From NCBI RefSeq assembly GCF_900187455.1, contig NZ_FYDX01000005.1, forward strand, positions 186,001 through 250,000: a stretch of 64,000 bases of DNA. Direction: 5' to 3'. The first letter of the stretch is position 1. The number at the start of each line of letters is the position of its first letter. Made by a program: the position numbers and the translations under genes. This document shows, piece after piece, positions 44,962 to 53,871 of this stretch. Source of the stretch: Pseudomonas sp. Irchel 3E13 (GTDB lineage: Bacteria > Pseudomonadota > Gammaproteobacteria > Pseudomonadales > Pseudomonadaceae). The notes under the pieces were generated by a model that was given only the letters and a program-made list of their open reading frames with translations, did not search any database and was not told where the DNA came from.

Positions 44962-45711
44962 TCAGGCGGCAAAGCCACCGTCGATGGTCAAGCTGGCACC
45001 GGTGATGTAGGCCGCTTCCGGGCCGGCGAGATAGGCGACGAAGCTGGCGATTTCCTCCACCCGGCCATAACGGCCCACCGCCATCAGGCCCATCAGGCTC
45101 TCGGCGAACTCGCCTTCGGCGGGGTTCATGTCGGTGTCCACCGGGCCCGGCTGGACGTTGTTGATGGTGATGCCGCGCGGCCCCAGGTCACGGGCGAGGC
45201 CGCGGGTCAGGCCGACCAGCGCCGCCTTGCTCATGGCGTAGGGGCCGCCGCCGGCGAAAGGCATGCGCTCGGCGTTGGTGCTGCCGATATTGATGATCCG
45301 GCCACCTTCACCCATGTGCCGGGCCGCAGCCTGGGTGGCGACGAACACGCTGCGCACGTTCACGGCGAGGGTGCGATCGAAGTCTTCCAGGCTGAAGTCG
45401 TCCAGCGGGCCGACCGCCAGCACGCCGGCATTGTTGACCAGGATATCGATGCGTCCGAACTGCTCGACGGTCAGCGCGACGGCCTGTTGCACCGCCGCCG
45501 CGTCGGCGCTGTCGGCCTTGAGCGCCAGGGCCTGGCCGCCGTTGTTGCGGATCTGCTGTTGCAGGTCGTCGGCCACTGCCTGCGAACTGACGTAGGTGAA
45601 GGCGACTGCGGCGCCCTGTTCGGCCAGGCGCTTGACGATGGCTGCGCCGATACCGCGTGAGCCGCCCTGGACCAGTGCTACTTTGCCGCTGAGGCTGGAT
45701 TGATTCGACAT
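44962..45711 (-). CDS. SDR family oxidoreductase
   Basis: A 249-residue classical SDR: cofactor motif QGGSRGIG (15-22), NNAG (93-96), catalytic Ser144, Tyr158 and Lys162, C-terminus TIDGGFAA. The residues after the second strand do not include a clear Asp, which suggests NADP. It is divergent from the second LysR gene (123 bp), its probable regulator. Substrate unknown. Confidence 0.92.
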   Translation of the reverse strand: MSNQSSLSGKVALVQGGSRGIGAAIVKRLAEQGAAVAFTYVSSQAVADDLQQQIRNNGGQALALKADSADAAAVQQAVALTVEQFGRIDILVNNAGVLAVGPLDDFSLEDFDRTLAVNVRSVFVATQAAARHMGEGGRIINIGSTNAERMPFAGGGPYAMSKAALVGLTRGLARDLGPRGITINNVQPGPVDTDMNPAEGEFAESLMGLMAVGRYGRVEEIASFVAYLAGPEAAYITGASLTIDGGFAA

Positions 45712-45834
45712 GGTGATGCTCCCGAAAGGACAAGGCCGAGTGCCTTGTTGATGGGCTCAGTATCGGCGCTGGATTACCCTCTGATAATCCACTAATCGCT
45801 ATAGTCTGAATAAACCACGGGTTTAGAGTGCGCC

Positions 45835-46761
45835 ATGGAAACCTTCACCAGTATTGAATGCTTCATTCGCAGCGCCGAGGTCGGCAGCTTCGCCGAAGCC
45901 GCCCGCCGCCTGAGCCTGACGCCTGCCGCGGTGGGCAAGAACGTCGCCGGCCTGGAGGCCCGGCTCGGGGTTCGTCTGTTTCAGCGCAGCACCCGCAGCC
46001 TGGCCCTGACCGAGTCCGGCCAGCGTTTTCTTGCCGAGGTACGCGACAGCTTCCAGACCATCCAGCACGCCGTGGCCAACCTGGCCAGTGCCGAGGGGCA
46101 GCCGGCGGGCACCTTGAAAGTCAGCATGGGCACGGTGTTCGGGCGTTTGTACATCTTGCCGCTGCTGGGAGAATTCCTCCGGCGATTTCCGGCAATCACG
46201 CCGGATTGGCACTTTGATAATCGTCAGATCGATCTGATCGCCCAGGGCTTCGATGCGGCCATCGGCGGCGGCTTCGACCTGCCGCCGGGCGTGGTGGCCC
46301 GCAAGCTGGCACCCGCGCACCGGGTGCTGGTGGCGTCCGCCGATTATCTGGACAAGTGCGGGGCCGTTCGCGAGCCGGATGATCTCAACAAGGCGGACGG
46401 CATCCTGATCCGCTCGCCGCAGACCGGCCGCGTGCGTTCCTGGCCGCTGACCAGTCGCGAGCAGGATCACTCGCCGCTGACCCTGCGCCCGCGCATGACC
46501 ATGACCGACTCCGAAGCGGCCTGCGCTGCGGCCGAGCAGGGGTTGGGTATCGCCTTGGTGAGCATGCCGTTCGCCGTGCCCTATCTGCAGCGCGGCAGCC
46601 TGCTGCGGGTGCTGCCCGACTGGTACGTGGATGACGGCAATATTTCGCTGTATTACGCCCAGCACAAACTGCTGCCGGGCAAGACCCGGGCGTTTGTCGA
46701 TTTCATCCTGGAGCAGTTTTCCGAACAGGGGCTGGCGCGGCGGTTCGACGCGTTGGCCTGA
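45835..46761 (+). CDS. LysR-type transcriptional regulator
   Basis: A 308-residue regulator with the N-terminal winged helix (SIECFIRSAEVGSFAEAARRLSLTPAAVGKNVAGLE) and an effector domain of the subgroup with the GGGFDLPPGVVARKLAP segment. Divergent from the SDR gene, which it probably controls. Confidence 0.93.
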   Translation: METFTSIECFIRSAEVGSFAEAARRLSLTPAAVGKNVAGLEARLGVRLFQRSTRSLALTESGQRFLAEVRDSFQTIQHAVANLASAEGQPAGTLKVSMGTVFGRLYILPLLGEFLRRFPAITPDWHFDNRQIDLIAQGFDAAIGGGFDLPPGVVARKLAPAHRVLVASADYLDKCGAVREPDDLNKADGILIRSPQTGRVRSWPLTSREQDHSPLTLRPRMTMTDSEAACAAAEQGLGIALVSMPFAVPYLQRGSLLRVLPDWYVDDGNISLYYAQHKLLPGKTRAFVDFILEQFSEQGLARRFDALA

Positions 46762-46764
46762 GTG

Positions 46765-47247
46765 TTACCAGGCGCTGACGACTTCCTGAACCTGCCGGCC
46801 ATTGCCCAGCACCAGGGTGATTTCATCACCTTCGAATTTGCCCAGCAGTTGCTGGCCCAGTGGCGAGCGCGGGGTGATCACGGTGACTTTCGATGGCCCC
46901 GTGCCGATCTGCAGACCGGCCGCTTCCGGCCCGAGAAACAGCAACTGCTGATTGCCCTGGGCGTCTTCCAGTTGCACCAGATTGCTGATCTGGATGCCAC
47001 GCTCGGGGTCGTAATCACGCATCGTCAGTTGCTGATACGCCTTGCACGCCTGACGAATCTCTTCCATGCGTCGGGCCTGGCCGGTGGCAAGGTAGGAGGC
47101 TTCCAGGCTCAGGGTGTCGTACTTGTTCTCGGCGATGTTTTCTTCCGCCGTGGCCGTTTCATAGGCGGTCTGGGCAGCGCGCTGGATCATGTCCAGGTCA
47201 ATCTCCAGGCGCTCGATGATGGCTTTCAGCAAATCGGTCTTGTTCAT
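46765..47247 (-). CDS. GreA/GreB-type elongation factor paralogue
   Basis: A 160-residue protein of GreA-like length and layout: an N-terminal helical coiled-coil (about 1-75) and a C-terminal beta domain with GDEITLVLGNG. The tip region of the coiled coil (AEENIAENKYD) is acidic, as needed in Gre factors to stimulate transcript cleavage. It is more distant than the usual GreA and GreB, so its exact role at RNA polymerase is uncertain. The upstream gene stops 1 bp before its start; the two are probably co-translated. Confidence 0.65.
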   Translation of the reverse strand: MNKTDLLKAIIERLEIDLDMIQRAAQTAYETATAEENIAENKYDTLSLEASYLATGQARRMEEIRQACKAYQQLTMRDYDPERGIQISNLVQLEDAQGNQQLLFLGPEAAGLQIGTGPSKVTVITPRSPLGQQLLGKFEGDEITLVLGNGRQVQEVVSAW

Positions 47248-47248
47248 T

Positions 47249-47686
47249 TCAGCGGCAGAACTCAAGGACATTGGCCCGGCTTTTCTCGTTAGGAGCGGTG
47301 CGGTCCTGTTGCAGCCAGAACTGGCACCTGGGGTTGGACAGGTTGCGCGGGTTTTCCTCGGCATGCCTCTGCGCATCATCGATCTGCTGGGTGCGCAGGG
47401 CCTGCTGGTACTGGTCGAACATCTGGTTCTGTTCCGGCGATTGTTCCTGCGCACCCGGCAGGCGGGCCGGTGCAGGCAAGCGGGCTGGCGCGGCGGGTGG
47501 TGGTGTTGCGGGCTGGCTGATCACTGCGGCCAGCGGCTCATGCAGGGACGGCACAAATTGCCAGGCGGCCCACAACGTCAGGCCGATAGCGACAACGCCG
47601 AGCCACAGGCCCAGTGCCACGCCGAGGGCAAGCGGCAGGATCTTGTGGGAAATCTTCAGTTCGCGACGACGCGCTCGGTAGGACAT
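47249..47686 (-). CDS. Membrane-anchored hypothetical protein
   Basis: A 145-residue protein: a basic N-terminus, one membrane segment (about 15-42), a Pro/Ala-rich linker (about 58-78) and a short helical Gln-rich periplasmic tail. The ATG at 47686 has an AGGAGG 5 nt upstream. No domain recognised. It precedes the GreA-like gene with a 1-bp gap. Confidence 0.75.
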   Translation of the reverse strand: MSYRARRRELKISHKILPLALGVALGLWLGVVAIGLTLWAAWQFVPSLHEPLAAVISQPATPPPAAPARLPAPARLPGAQEQSPEQNQMFDQYQQALRTQQIDDAQRHAEENPRNLSNPRCQFWLQQDRTAPNEKSRANVLEFCR

Positions 47687-47822
47687 TGCAGCCTCCTGGC
47701 CAGGACAGGGACGGGATTGTCGCACGACAGAAGCTGGTTTCCGTTGCCGGCAACACTTTTGTCTGCGCTCGAATATCAGGACAATCGGCGATTATTCGTT
47801 TGCGGTGCAAGAGGTGCCTGAT

Positions 47823-48950
47823 ATGAAGCCGAGCTGGGATATCTTCTGCTGCGTCGTCGACAACTATGGTGACATCGGCGTCACCTGGCGCCTGGCCCGA
47901 CAACTGGTGGCCGAGCATGGGCTGAATGTGCGGCTGTGGGTCGATGAGTTGAACGCGTTCGCTCGCCTGTGTCCTGAAGCCGATCCGCAGGCGGAGCGGC
48001 AGTATTGGGAGGGCGTGGAGGTTTGTCGCTGGGATGCCGAATGGCAGCCGGTGGCGGTGGCCGATGTGGTGATCGGGGCGTTCGCCTGTCAGATTCCGCA
48101 GCCTTATATCGATGCGATGGTCCAGCGGGACAAGCCTGCATTGTGGTTGAACCTCGATTACCTCAGTGCCGAGGACTGGGTCGAAGGCTGTCATGGTCTG
48201 CCGTCGCCTCAGCCGAATGGCCTGCGCAAGGTGTTCTTCTTCCCCGGTTTCACCCCGCGCACTGGTGGTCTGCTGCGTGAAGCCGGTTTGCTGGAGCGGC
48301 GCGAGGCGTTCGAGCAGGACGAGCGCGAGGCATTTTTGCAGCGGCTGGATATCGCACCTGAACCGGGAGCTCGCTTGCTGTCGCTGTTCGCTTATGAAAA
48401 TCCGGGGCTGGCGAGTTGGCTGCAGGTGTTGTCCGAAGACAGCCGGCCCAACCATGTGCTGGTGCCGGAGGGGCGGGTGCTAGGCGATGTGCGCAACTGG
48501 CTGGGGCTGGACGAACTGGGGGTTGGCGAGGTGCATCGGCGCGGGGCGCTGACGGTGCAGATCCTGCCGTTCGTCCGCCAGGACGACTACGACCGGCTGC
48601 TCTGGAGCTGCGACTTCAACGCGGTGCGGGGCGAGGACTCCTTCGTCCGCGCGCAATGGGCGGGGCGGCCGCTGCTCTGGCATATCTATGTGCAGGAGGA
48701 GTACGCGCATTGGGAGAAGCTCGAAGCATTTCTCGATCTCTACACGCCGGGTTTGTCGGCCCCCGCGGCGGTGGCGCTGGTCGAGTTGTGGCGCGCCTGG
48801 AACATGGATCGCGATATGGGCGAGGCGTGGAAAGCGCTGTTGCAACACTGGGACGAACTGGCCGCTCATGCCCGTAAATGGTGCTCGGAACAGGCCGCTG
48901 GACCGGACCTTGCCACGACGCTGGTACAGTTTTACCGAAATTGGATATGA
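47823..48950 (+). CDS. earP: EF-P arginine rhamnosyltransferase
   Basis: A 375-residue GT-B glycosyltransferase (DUF2331) that attaches rhamnose from dTDP-L-rhamnose to Arg32 of EF-P. The N-terminal CCVVDNYGDIGVTWRLAR has the essential-type Asp13 and Asp17 and the C-terminal VRGEDSFVRAQWAGRPLLWHIY forms the donor site. Its substrate gene efp follows 48 bp downstream and has Arg32. Confidence 0.96.
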   Translation: MKPSWDIFCCVVDNYGDIGVTWRLARQLVAEHGLNVRLWVDELNAFARLCPEADPQAERQYWEGVEVCRWDAEWQPVAVADVVIGAFACQIPQPYIDAMVQRDKPALWLNLDYLSAEDWVEGCHGLPSPQPNGLRKVFFFPGFTPRTGGLLREAGLLERREAFEQDEREAFLQRLDIAPEPGARLLSLFAYENPGLASWLQVLSEDSRPNHVLVPEGRVLGDVRNWLGLDELGVGEVHRRGALTVQILPFVRQDDYDRLLWSCDFNAVRGEDSFVRAQWAGRPLLWHIYVQEEYAHWEKLEAFLDLYTPGLSAPAAVALVELWRAWNMDRDMGEAWKALLQHWDELAAHARKWCSEQAAGPDLATTLVQFYRNWI

Positions 48951-48951
48951 T
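48946..48951 (+). promoter_or_regulatory. Candidate -10 box of efp
   Basis: TATGAT at 48946-48951 overlaps the earP stop and lies 47 bp before efp. The -35 region is poor, so this is only a candidate internal promoter. Confidence 0.35.
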
Positions 48952-48998
48952 ACGCGGCCTCGATTTTTATAAATCCATCCAAATTCGGATACTTCGTA

Positions 48999-49568
48999 AT
49001 GAAAACTGGTAAAGAGCTGAAACCCGGTACCGTACTGCGGATCGACAACGACCCGTGGCTGGTGCAAAAAGCTGAGTTCACCAAATCGGGTCGTAACAGC
49101 GCGATCATGAAGACCAAGCTGAAGAACCTGCTGACCGGCTACAAGACTGAAACCGTCTACTCTGCCGATGACAAGCTGGACGACGTGATCCTGGATCGCA
49201 AAGAAGCGACCCTGTCGTTCATCAGCGGTGACACCTACACCTTCATGGACACCACCGACTACACCATGTACGAGCTGAACGCCGAAGACATCGAGGCCGT
49301 TCTGCCGTTCATCGAAGAAGGCATGACCGACGTCTGCGAAGCCGTGTTCTTCGAAGACCGTCTGGTTTCGGTTGAACTGCCGACCACTATCGTTCGCCAG
49401 GTTGACTACACCGAAGGTTCCGCCCGTGGCGACACCTCCGGCAAGGTCATGAAACCTGCCAAGCTGAAGAACGGTACCGAATTGAGCGTTGCTGATTTCA
49501 TCGAAATCGGCGACCTGATCGAGATCGACACCCGCGAAGGTGGTTCCTACAAGGGCCGCGCCAAGTAA
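48999..49568 (+). CDS. efp: Elongation factor P
   Basis: A 189-residue cytoplasmic factor that relieves ribosome stalling at polyproline. The tip loop has Arg32 ([10 protein letters not shown]) instead of the Lys of E. coli, the form that is rhamnosylated by EarP; the earP gene is adjacent. Domains I-III are complete. Confidence 0.97.
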   Translation: MKTGKELKPGTVLRIDNDPWLVQKAEFTKSGRNSAIMKTKLKNLLTGYKTETVYSADDKLDDVILDRKEATLSFISGDTYTFMDTTDYTMYELNAEDIEAVLPFIEEGMTDVCEAVFFEDRLVSVELPTTIVRQVDYTEGSARGDTSGKVMKPAKLKNGTELSVADFIEIGDLIEIDTREGGSYKGRAK

Positions 49569-49583
49569 GACTGGCGGCTTCGC

Positions 49584-49612
49584 AAAAAACCCGGCCTTGG
49601 CCGGGTTTTTTT
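49584..49612. terminator. Bidirectional terminator between efp and ohr
   Basis: A GC stem (49588-49596 with 49599-49607) flanked by A on the left and T on the right, between the tails of two convergent genes. Confidence 0.9.
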
Positions 49613-49628
49613 ATGCCTGGAAAACGCT

Positions 49629-50048
49629 TCAGACACTGACGTGCAAGCGCACATCGACGTTGCCGCGAGTGGCGTTGGAGTACGGGCACACCTTGTGTGC
49701 GGCGTCCACCAGAGCCTGGGCGTCAGCGTGTTCCAGGCCGGGCAGGCTGATACGCAGGTCGATGTCGAGACCGAACCCGCCTTCGATCTGGCCGATGCCT
49801 ACTTCTGCAGTGATCGCAGCATCTGCTGGCAGTTGGCGTTTGCCTTGTGCTGCAACGAACTTCAGCGCGCCGATGAAGCAGGCCGAATAACCGGCGGCAA
49901 ACAGTTGCTCGGGGTTGGTTGCTGCGCCGCCGGCACCGCCGAGTTCCTTGGGCGTAGCCAGTTTCACGTCGAGGATACCGTCGTTGGAAACGGCACGGCC
50001 GTCGCGGCCACCGGTGGAGGTTACGTGTGCGATGTAGAGCGATTTCAT
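49629..50048 (-). CDS. ohr: Organic hydroperoxide resistance protein
   Basis: A 139-residue thiol peroxidase that reduces organic hydroperoxides. The two catalytic Cys are present: Cys57 (GYSACFIGALKF) and Cys121 (HKVCPYSNATRGN). Upstream on the same strand lies its regulator gene ohrR. Confidence 0.96.
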   Translation of the reverse strand: MKSLYIAHVTSTGGRDGRAVSNDGILDVKLATPKELGGAGGAATNPEQLFAAGYSACFIGALKFVAAQGKRQLPADAAITAEVGIGQIEGGFGLDIDLRISLPGLEHADAQALVDAAHKVCPYSNATRGNVDVRLHVSV

Positions 50049-50130
50049 GGAGGTGTCCTCTAACGTTGATCGTGTGTGGCGTCGTGTGTGGCGCCGTCTG
50101 GGTACGGAGATAAAGTTAGTTCACAAATAT

Positions 50131-50144
50131 TTAGTGCGCAAGAT
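50131..50144 (-). promoter_or_regulatory. Candidate OhrR operator upstream of ohr
   Basis: TTAGTGCGCAAGAT occurs 83 bp before the ohr start in an AT-rich promoter; the same 14 bp, with two mismatches, occurs in front of ohrR. Confidence 0.45.
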
Positions 50145-50217
50145 AAATTTCCGAATTTTTCCCAACGGTCGTTGCGACGGGGCTGGTCATCAGGCCAGAA
50201 ACCCCTTCGCAGAGCGG

Positions 50218-50679
50218 TCAGAGACTTTTTTGCAGGTTGTCGCGCAGCTCCAGCAATTGCGCCTGCAGGGCCTTGAGGCGTTCAACCGACTGGCCGCTGG
50301 CGCCGAGAATGCAATGCGGCACGCGGCGGGCCTGTTCCTGCAAGGCGCGCCCGGCATCGGTGAGTTCGACGATCACCACGCGCTCGTCTTCGCGGCTGCG
50401 GGTGCGCTTGAGCAGGCCCTCGGCTTCCAGGCGCTTGAGCAGCGGGGTGAGGGAGCCGGGATCGGTGAGCAGGCGATGGCTGATCTCGCCGACGGTCAAC
50501 GCGTCCTGTTCCCACAGCACCAACATGGCCAGGTACTGTGGATAAGTCAGTCCCAGCTCGTTCAGCAGTGGCTTGTAGACCTTGGTCATCAACAAGGAGG
50601 TGGAGTGCAGGGCGAAGCACACCTGATTGTCGAGCAGCAACTCGTCGCAGTTGTCGGAGGCTTTGGTGTCAGCGTTCAT
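50218..50679 (-). CDS. ohrR: MarR-type organic hydroperoxide repressor
   Basis: A 153-residue winged-helix repressor. The sensing Cys21 lies in LDNQVCFALHS and a second Cys123 in VPHCILG, the layout of two-Cys OhrR proteins, which release DNA when oxidised by organic peroxides. The ATG at 50679 has an AAGGAT upstream. It precedes ohr by 169 bp. Confidence 0.93.
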   Translation of the reverse strand: MNADTKASDNCDELLLDNQVCFALHSTSLLMTKVYKPLLNELGLTYPQYLAMLVLWEQDALTVGEISHRLLTDPGSLTPLLKRLEAEGLLKRTRSREDERVVIVELTDAGRALQEQARRVPHCILGASGQSVERLKALQAQLLELRDNLQKSL

Positions 50680-50711
50680 GCAAATCCTTTTCTTCGGTGG
50701 ACCCTTGGATG

Positions 50712-50725
50712 TTAGCACGCAAGAT
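50712..50725 (-). promoter_or_regulatory. Candidate OhrR operator upstream of ohrR
   Basis: TTAGCACGCAAGAT matches 12 of 14 positions of the site before ohr. It lies 32 bp upstream of ohrR, consistent with self-repression. Confidence 0.45.
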
Positions 50726-50726
50726 T

Positions 50727-51689
50727 TTAGTGCGATCGCCAGCTCAGTTCGCTCTGTAGGGCCAGATCCCAGGGCGGAACCGGGCTGAAGCGGCTCTTGA
50801 GGAATTCGAGCAGCAAACGGCTCCGAGAGTTCGTTTCATGTTCCAGGCGCAGTGCGTAGATGCCACTGGTTTCGGCTTGCGGCAGGCCGTTTTCGCAGAA
50901 CAGCGGCAGCAATTCGCCGCGCAGCAGGTACTCGCTGACCAGCCAGGTGGGCAAGTGGGCGATGCCGAGGCCGGCGAGGGCGCCGAACAACAGGGTTTCC
51001 GCGTTGTTGGCGGTCATGCGCATGCGCGAGGGGCGGAATACCCGCATCTGGCCGTCCACCTCGAAGCGCCAGGCAAACGGCGGGGCCAGGCCGTCCCAGT
51101 CCAGGCCGTCGTGTTGTACCAGTTCGACCGGGCTGGCCGGCACGCCGCGTTGACGCAGGTAGGCCGGACTGGCGCAGGCGATGCGCACCATGTACGCCAA
51201 TGGCGTGGCCACCAGCCGGGTGTCGGCCAGCGGGCCGGCGCGCAACACCAGATCCACCTCGCCCAAGTGGGAGCCGTGCATGTCGACGAAGCTGTCGATC
51301 AGGCGCAACTGCACGTCCAGACCCGGGTAGGCGACCAGGAAATCGGCGATCGCCGGCGCCAGGTGCCGGCGCCCGAAGGCTGCCGGCGCATCCATGCGGA
51401 TCAGGCCTTCCGGCGCATTGCTGAGCGACACCGCTTCGGCCCGGGCCAGGCGCAGTTCCTCGACGATGCGCCGGGCCCGCTCGGCGAAGGCGACGCCGGC
51501 CGGGGTCGGGCGTACCGCGTGGGTGCTGCGCACGAACAGGCGGCTGCCTACTGCGTTTTCCAGGTTGTCGATGCGCCGCGCCACCGCTGAGGGCGTCAAT
51601 GGATGGCGGCGGGAGGCGGCGGAAAAGCTGCTGGTTTCCAGTACATCGAGGAACAGATTGAGCTGTTCGGTCAGGGCATCGGGATTCAT
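50727..51689 (-). CDS. LysR-type transcriptional regulator
   Basis: A 320-residue regulator with N-terminal winged helix (SFSAASRRHPLTPSAVARRIDNLE) and effector domain. It is divergent from a TauE/SafE transporter gene 110 bp away, which it may control. Confidence 0.92.
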   Translation of the reverse strand: MNPDALTEQLNLFLDVLETSSFSAASRRHPLTPSAVARRIDNLENAVGSRLFVRSTHAVRPTPAGVAFAERARRIVEELRLARAEAVSLSNAPEGLIRMDAPAAFGRRHLAPAIADFLVAYPGLDVQLRLIDSFVDMHGSHLGEVDLVLRAGPLADTRLVATPLAYMVRIACASPAYLRQRGVPASPVELVQHDGLDWDGLAPPFAWRFEVDGQMRVFRPSRMRMTANNAETLLFGALAGLGIAHLPTWLVSEYLLRGELLPLFCENGLPQAETSGIYALRLEHETNSRSRLLLEFLKSRFSPVPPWDLALQSELSWRSH

Positions 51690-51799
51690 CAGTGGGCTCG
51701 CTTATGCGAAATCGGCAAAGCCATTGTGCGTTGCTGTGCGTTTCCCCGCTAGACCGGTCCCGGTAGCATGCCGCGATTGGTTATTGAATCGAGGCCGGC

Positions 51800-52549
51800 A
51801 TGATCGAGTGGTTGATGTATATCGTCCTGGGCGCAGCCCTGGGCACGGTGGGAGGGTTGTTCGGCATTGGTGGTGGTCTGATCGCGATTCCGGCGTTGGG
51901 CGTGTTGTTCGGCCTGGATCAGCAACTCGCCCAAGGCACGGCGTTGGTGATGGTGGTGCCCAATGTGATGCTGGCGCTGTGGCGCTATCACCAGCGCAAC
52001 CGCATCGAGTTGCGCCATGCGTTGCCGCTGGCCGCCGCCGGTTTTGTCTTCGCCTGGCTCGGGTCTATCTGGGCGGTGGGGCTGGACGCGAGGGCGATGC
52101 GCATTGGTTTCGTGGCGTTTCTGGTCGCGCTGGCAGCCTGGAATCTGTTGCGGATGTTCCTGCGCAGCAAGCCAGCGTCCAGTGAACTGCGCCATCCGTG
52201 GCCATGGCTGGGCGTGCTCGGCAGTTTTTCCGGGGTGATGGGCGGTCTGTTCGGCGTGGGTGGCGCAGTGGTGGCGACTCCGGTGCTGACCAGCGTTTTC
52301 GGCACTACTCAGGTGGTCGCTCAAGGCCTGTCGCTGGCGCTGGCACTGCCCAGTACCGCCGTGACCCTGTTCACCTACGGCGTGCACCAGCATGTCGACT
52401 GGGCCATGGGCATTCCGCTGGCAGCCGGCGGCCTGCTCAGCATCAGTTGGGGCGTGAAACTGGCCCACGCCATGCCGGAAAAAGTTCTGCGCTCGCTGTT
52501 TTGCGGCTTCCTGGTGGTCTGCGCGTTGATGCTGGGGTTCAAGATCTGA
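51800..52549 (+). CDS. TauE/SafE family sulfite exporter-like transporter
   Basis: A 249-residue inner-membrane protein with about seven hydrophobic segments and the repeated Gly-rich signature GGLFGIGGGLIAIPALG / GGLFGVGGAVVATPVL of the TauE/SafE family, which exports sulfite or organosulfonates. Probably under the divergent LysR. The substrate is unknown. Confidence 0.9.
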   Translation: MIEWLMYIVLGAALGTVGGLFGIGGGLIAIPALGVLFGLDQQLAQGTALVMVVPNVMLALWRYHQRNRIELRHALPLAAAGFVFAWLGSIWAVGLDARAMRIGFVAFLVALAAWNLLRMFLRSKPASSELRHPWPWLGVLGSFSGVMGGLFGVGGAVVATPVLTSVFGTTQVVAQGLSLALALPSTAVTLFTYGVHQHVDWAMGIPLAAGGLLSISWGVKLAHAMPEKVLRSLFCGFLVVCALMLGFKI

Positions 52550-52629
52550 TCGCTGCTGCTGCAAGAAAATGAGTCGCCGCCCCGGTGTTCCGCGGCTACT
52601 GTAGTGGGCCTGTTCACAAGGAGTCAGGC

Positions 52630-53871
52630 ATGCCCACCGCGCAGTCCTTTTCGCTGAGCCAGGCGCGACGCCTGGCACTCACCGCCCAGGGATTCTCCCG
52701 CCCGCCGCTCGGCCAACCGCCGGGCACCGCGCAACTGGCGCGCATGCTGCGGCGTTTGGGCGTGGTGCAGATCGATTCGGTCAACGCGCTGGTGCGCTCC
52801 CACTACCTGCCGCTGTTTTCCCGTCTGGGCGATTATTCCTCTGAAACCTTCGATCAATTGGCCTGGGGCCGTGGCCGTCAGCGCAAGCTGTTCGAGTATT
52901 GGGGGCATGAAGCGTCGTTGCTGCCGCTGGAACTGTATCCGCTGCTGCGCTGGCGCATGCAGCGCTCGCGGCAGGGCCAGGGCATCTATCGGCAACTGGC
53001 GGAATTCGGTCTCGAACAGCAGGCGACTATTGCTCGGGTGCTCGCCGCGGTAACCGAGCAGGGCGCGCTGGGCGCCGGCAGCCTCTCGACTCGCCAGGAG
53101 CGCGCCGGGCCGTGGTGGGACTGGAGCGCTGAAAAGCTCGCGCTGGAATGGTTGTTCGCCGCTGGCGAGGTCACCGTCGCCGGCCGTCGCGGCTTCGAGC
53201 GGCTTTACGATCTGCCGGAACGGGTGCTGCCGGCGTCGTTGCTCGCGCAGCCGGTTCCCGATGAAGCCGAGGCCCAGCGCGGTTTGCTGTTGCACGCGGC
53301 ACAGGCGCTGGGCGTGGCGACCGAGAAAGACCTGCGTGACTACTTCCGCCTTTCGCCCGCCGACAGCCGTCAGCGTCTGCACGAATTGGTCGAGGACGGT
53401 CGCTTGCAGCGTTGCCAGGTTCAGGGCTGGTCCCAGTCGGCTTACTGCCTCGATCGCCCGCGCATACCGCGCAAGGTCGAAACCAGTGCCTTGCTGTCGC
53501 CTTTCGACTCGTTGGTGTGGGAGCGTGACCGCACCGAACGGCTATTCGATTTCCGCTACCGGCTGGAAATCTACACCCCGGCGCACAAGCGCGTTTACGG
53601 CTATTACGTGTTGCCGTTCCTGCACCACGAACGGATTGCCGCGCGGGTCGATTTGCGCGCCGAACGTGCGCACCAGCGTCTGGCTGTGTACGCGTTGCAC
53701 GAGGAACAACAGGGGCTGGATGAGCAGGGGATAGAGGCCCTGGCCGTCAGTCTCTGGCGACTGGCAGGCTGGCTGGGCCTGGAGCGGGTGCAGATCAATT
53801 GTGCCCGGGCCGGCACCGCGCGTTTGCGCGCAGCGCTGGCCCGGGTCGAACTCAGCGGCGAACCTGCTTGA
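52630..53871 (+). CDS. YcaQ-type winged-helix protein (DNA interstrand crosslink glycosylase family)
   Basis: A 413-residue protein of the HTH_42/YcaQ family: [44 protein letters not shown] and [30 protein letters not shown]. coli YcaQ and Streptomyces AlkX-type members excise damaged bases and unhook crosslinks. The ATG at 52630 has an AAGGAG 7 nt upstream. Its last 20 bp overlap the convergent DAHP synthase gene. Confidence 0.87.
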   Translation: MPTAQSFSLSQARRLALTAQGFSRPPLGQPPGTAQLARMLRRLGVVQIDSVNALVRSHYLPLFSRLGDYSSETFDQLAWGRGRQRKLFEYWGHEASLLPLELYPLLRWRMQRSRQGQGIYRQLAEFGLEQQATIARVLAAVTEQGALGAGSLSTRQERAGPWWDWSAEKLALEWLFAAGEVTVAGRRGFERLYDLPERVLPASLLAQPVPDEAEAQRGLLLHAAQALGVATEKDLRDYFRLSPADSRQRLHELVEDGRLQRCQVQGWSQSAYCLDRPRIPRKVETSALLSPFDSLVWERDRTERLFDFRYRLEIYTPAHKRVYGYYVLPFLHHERIAARVDLRAERAHQRLAVYALHEEQQGLDEQGIEALAVSLWRLAGWLGLERVQINCARAGTARLRAALARVELSGEPA

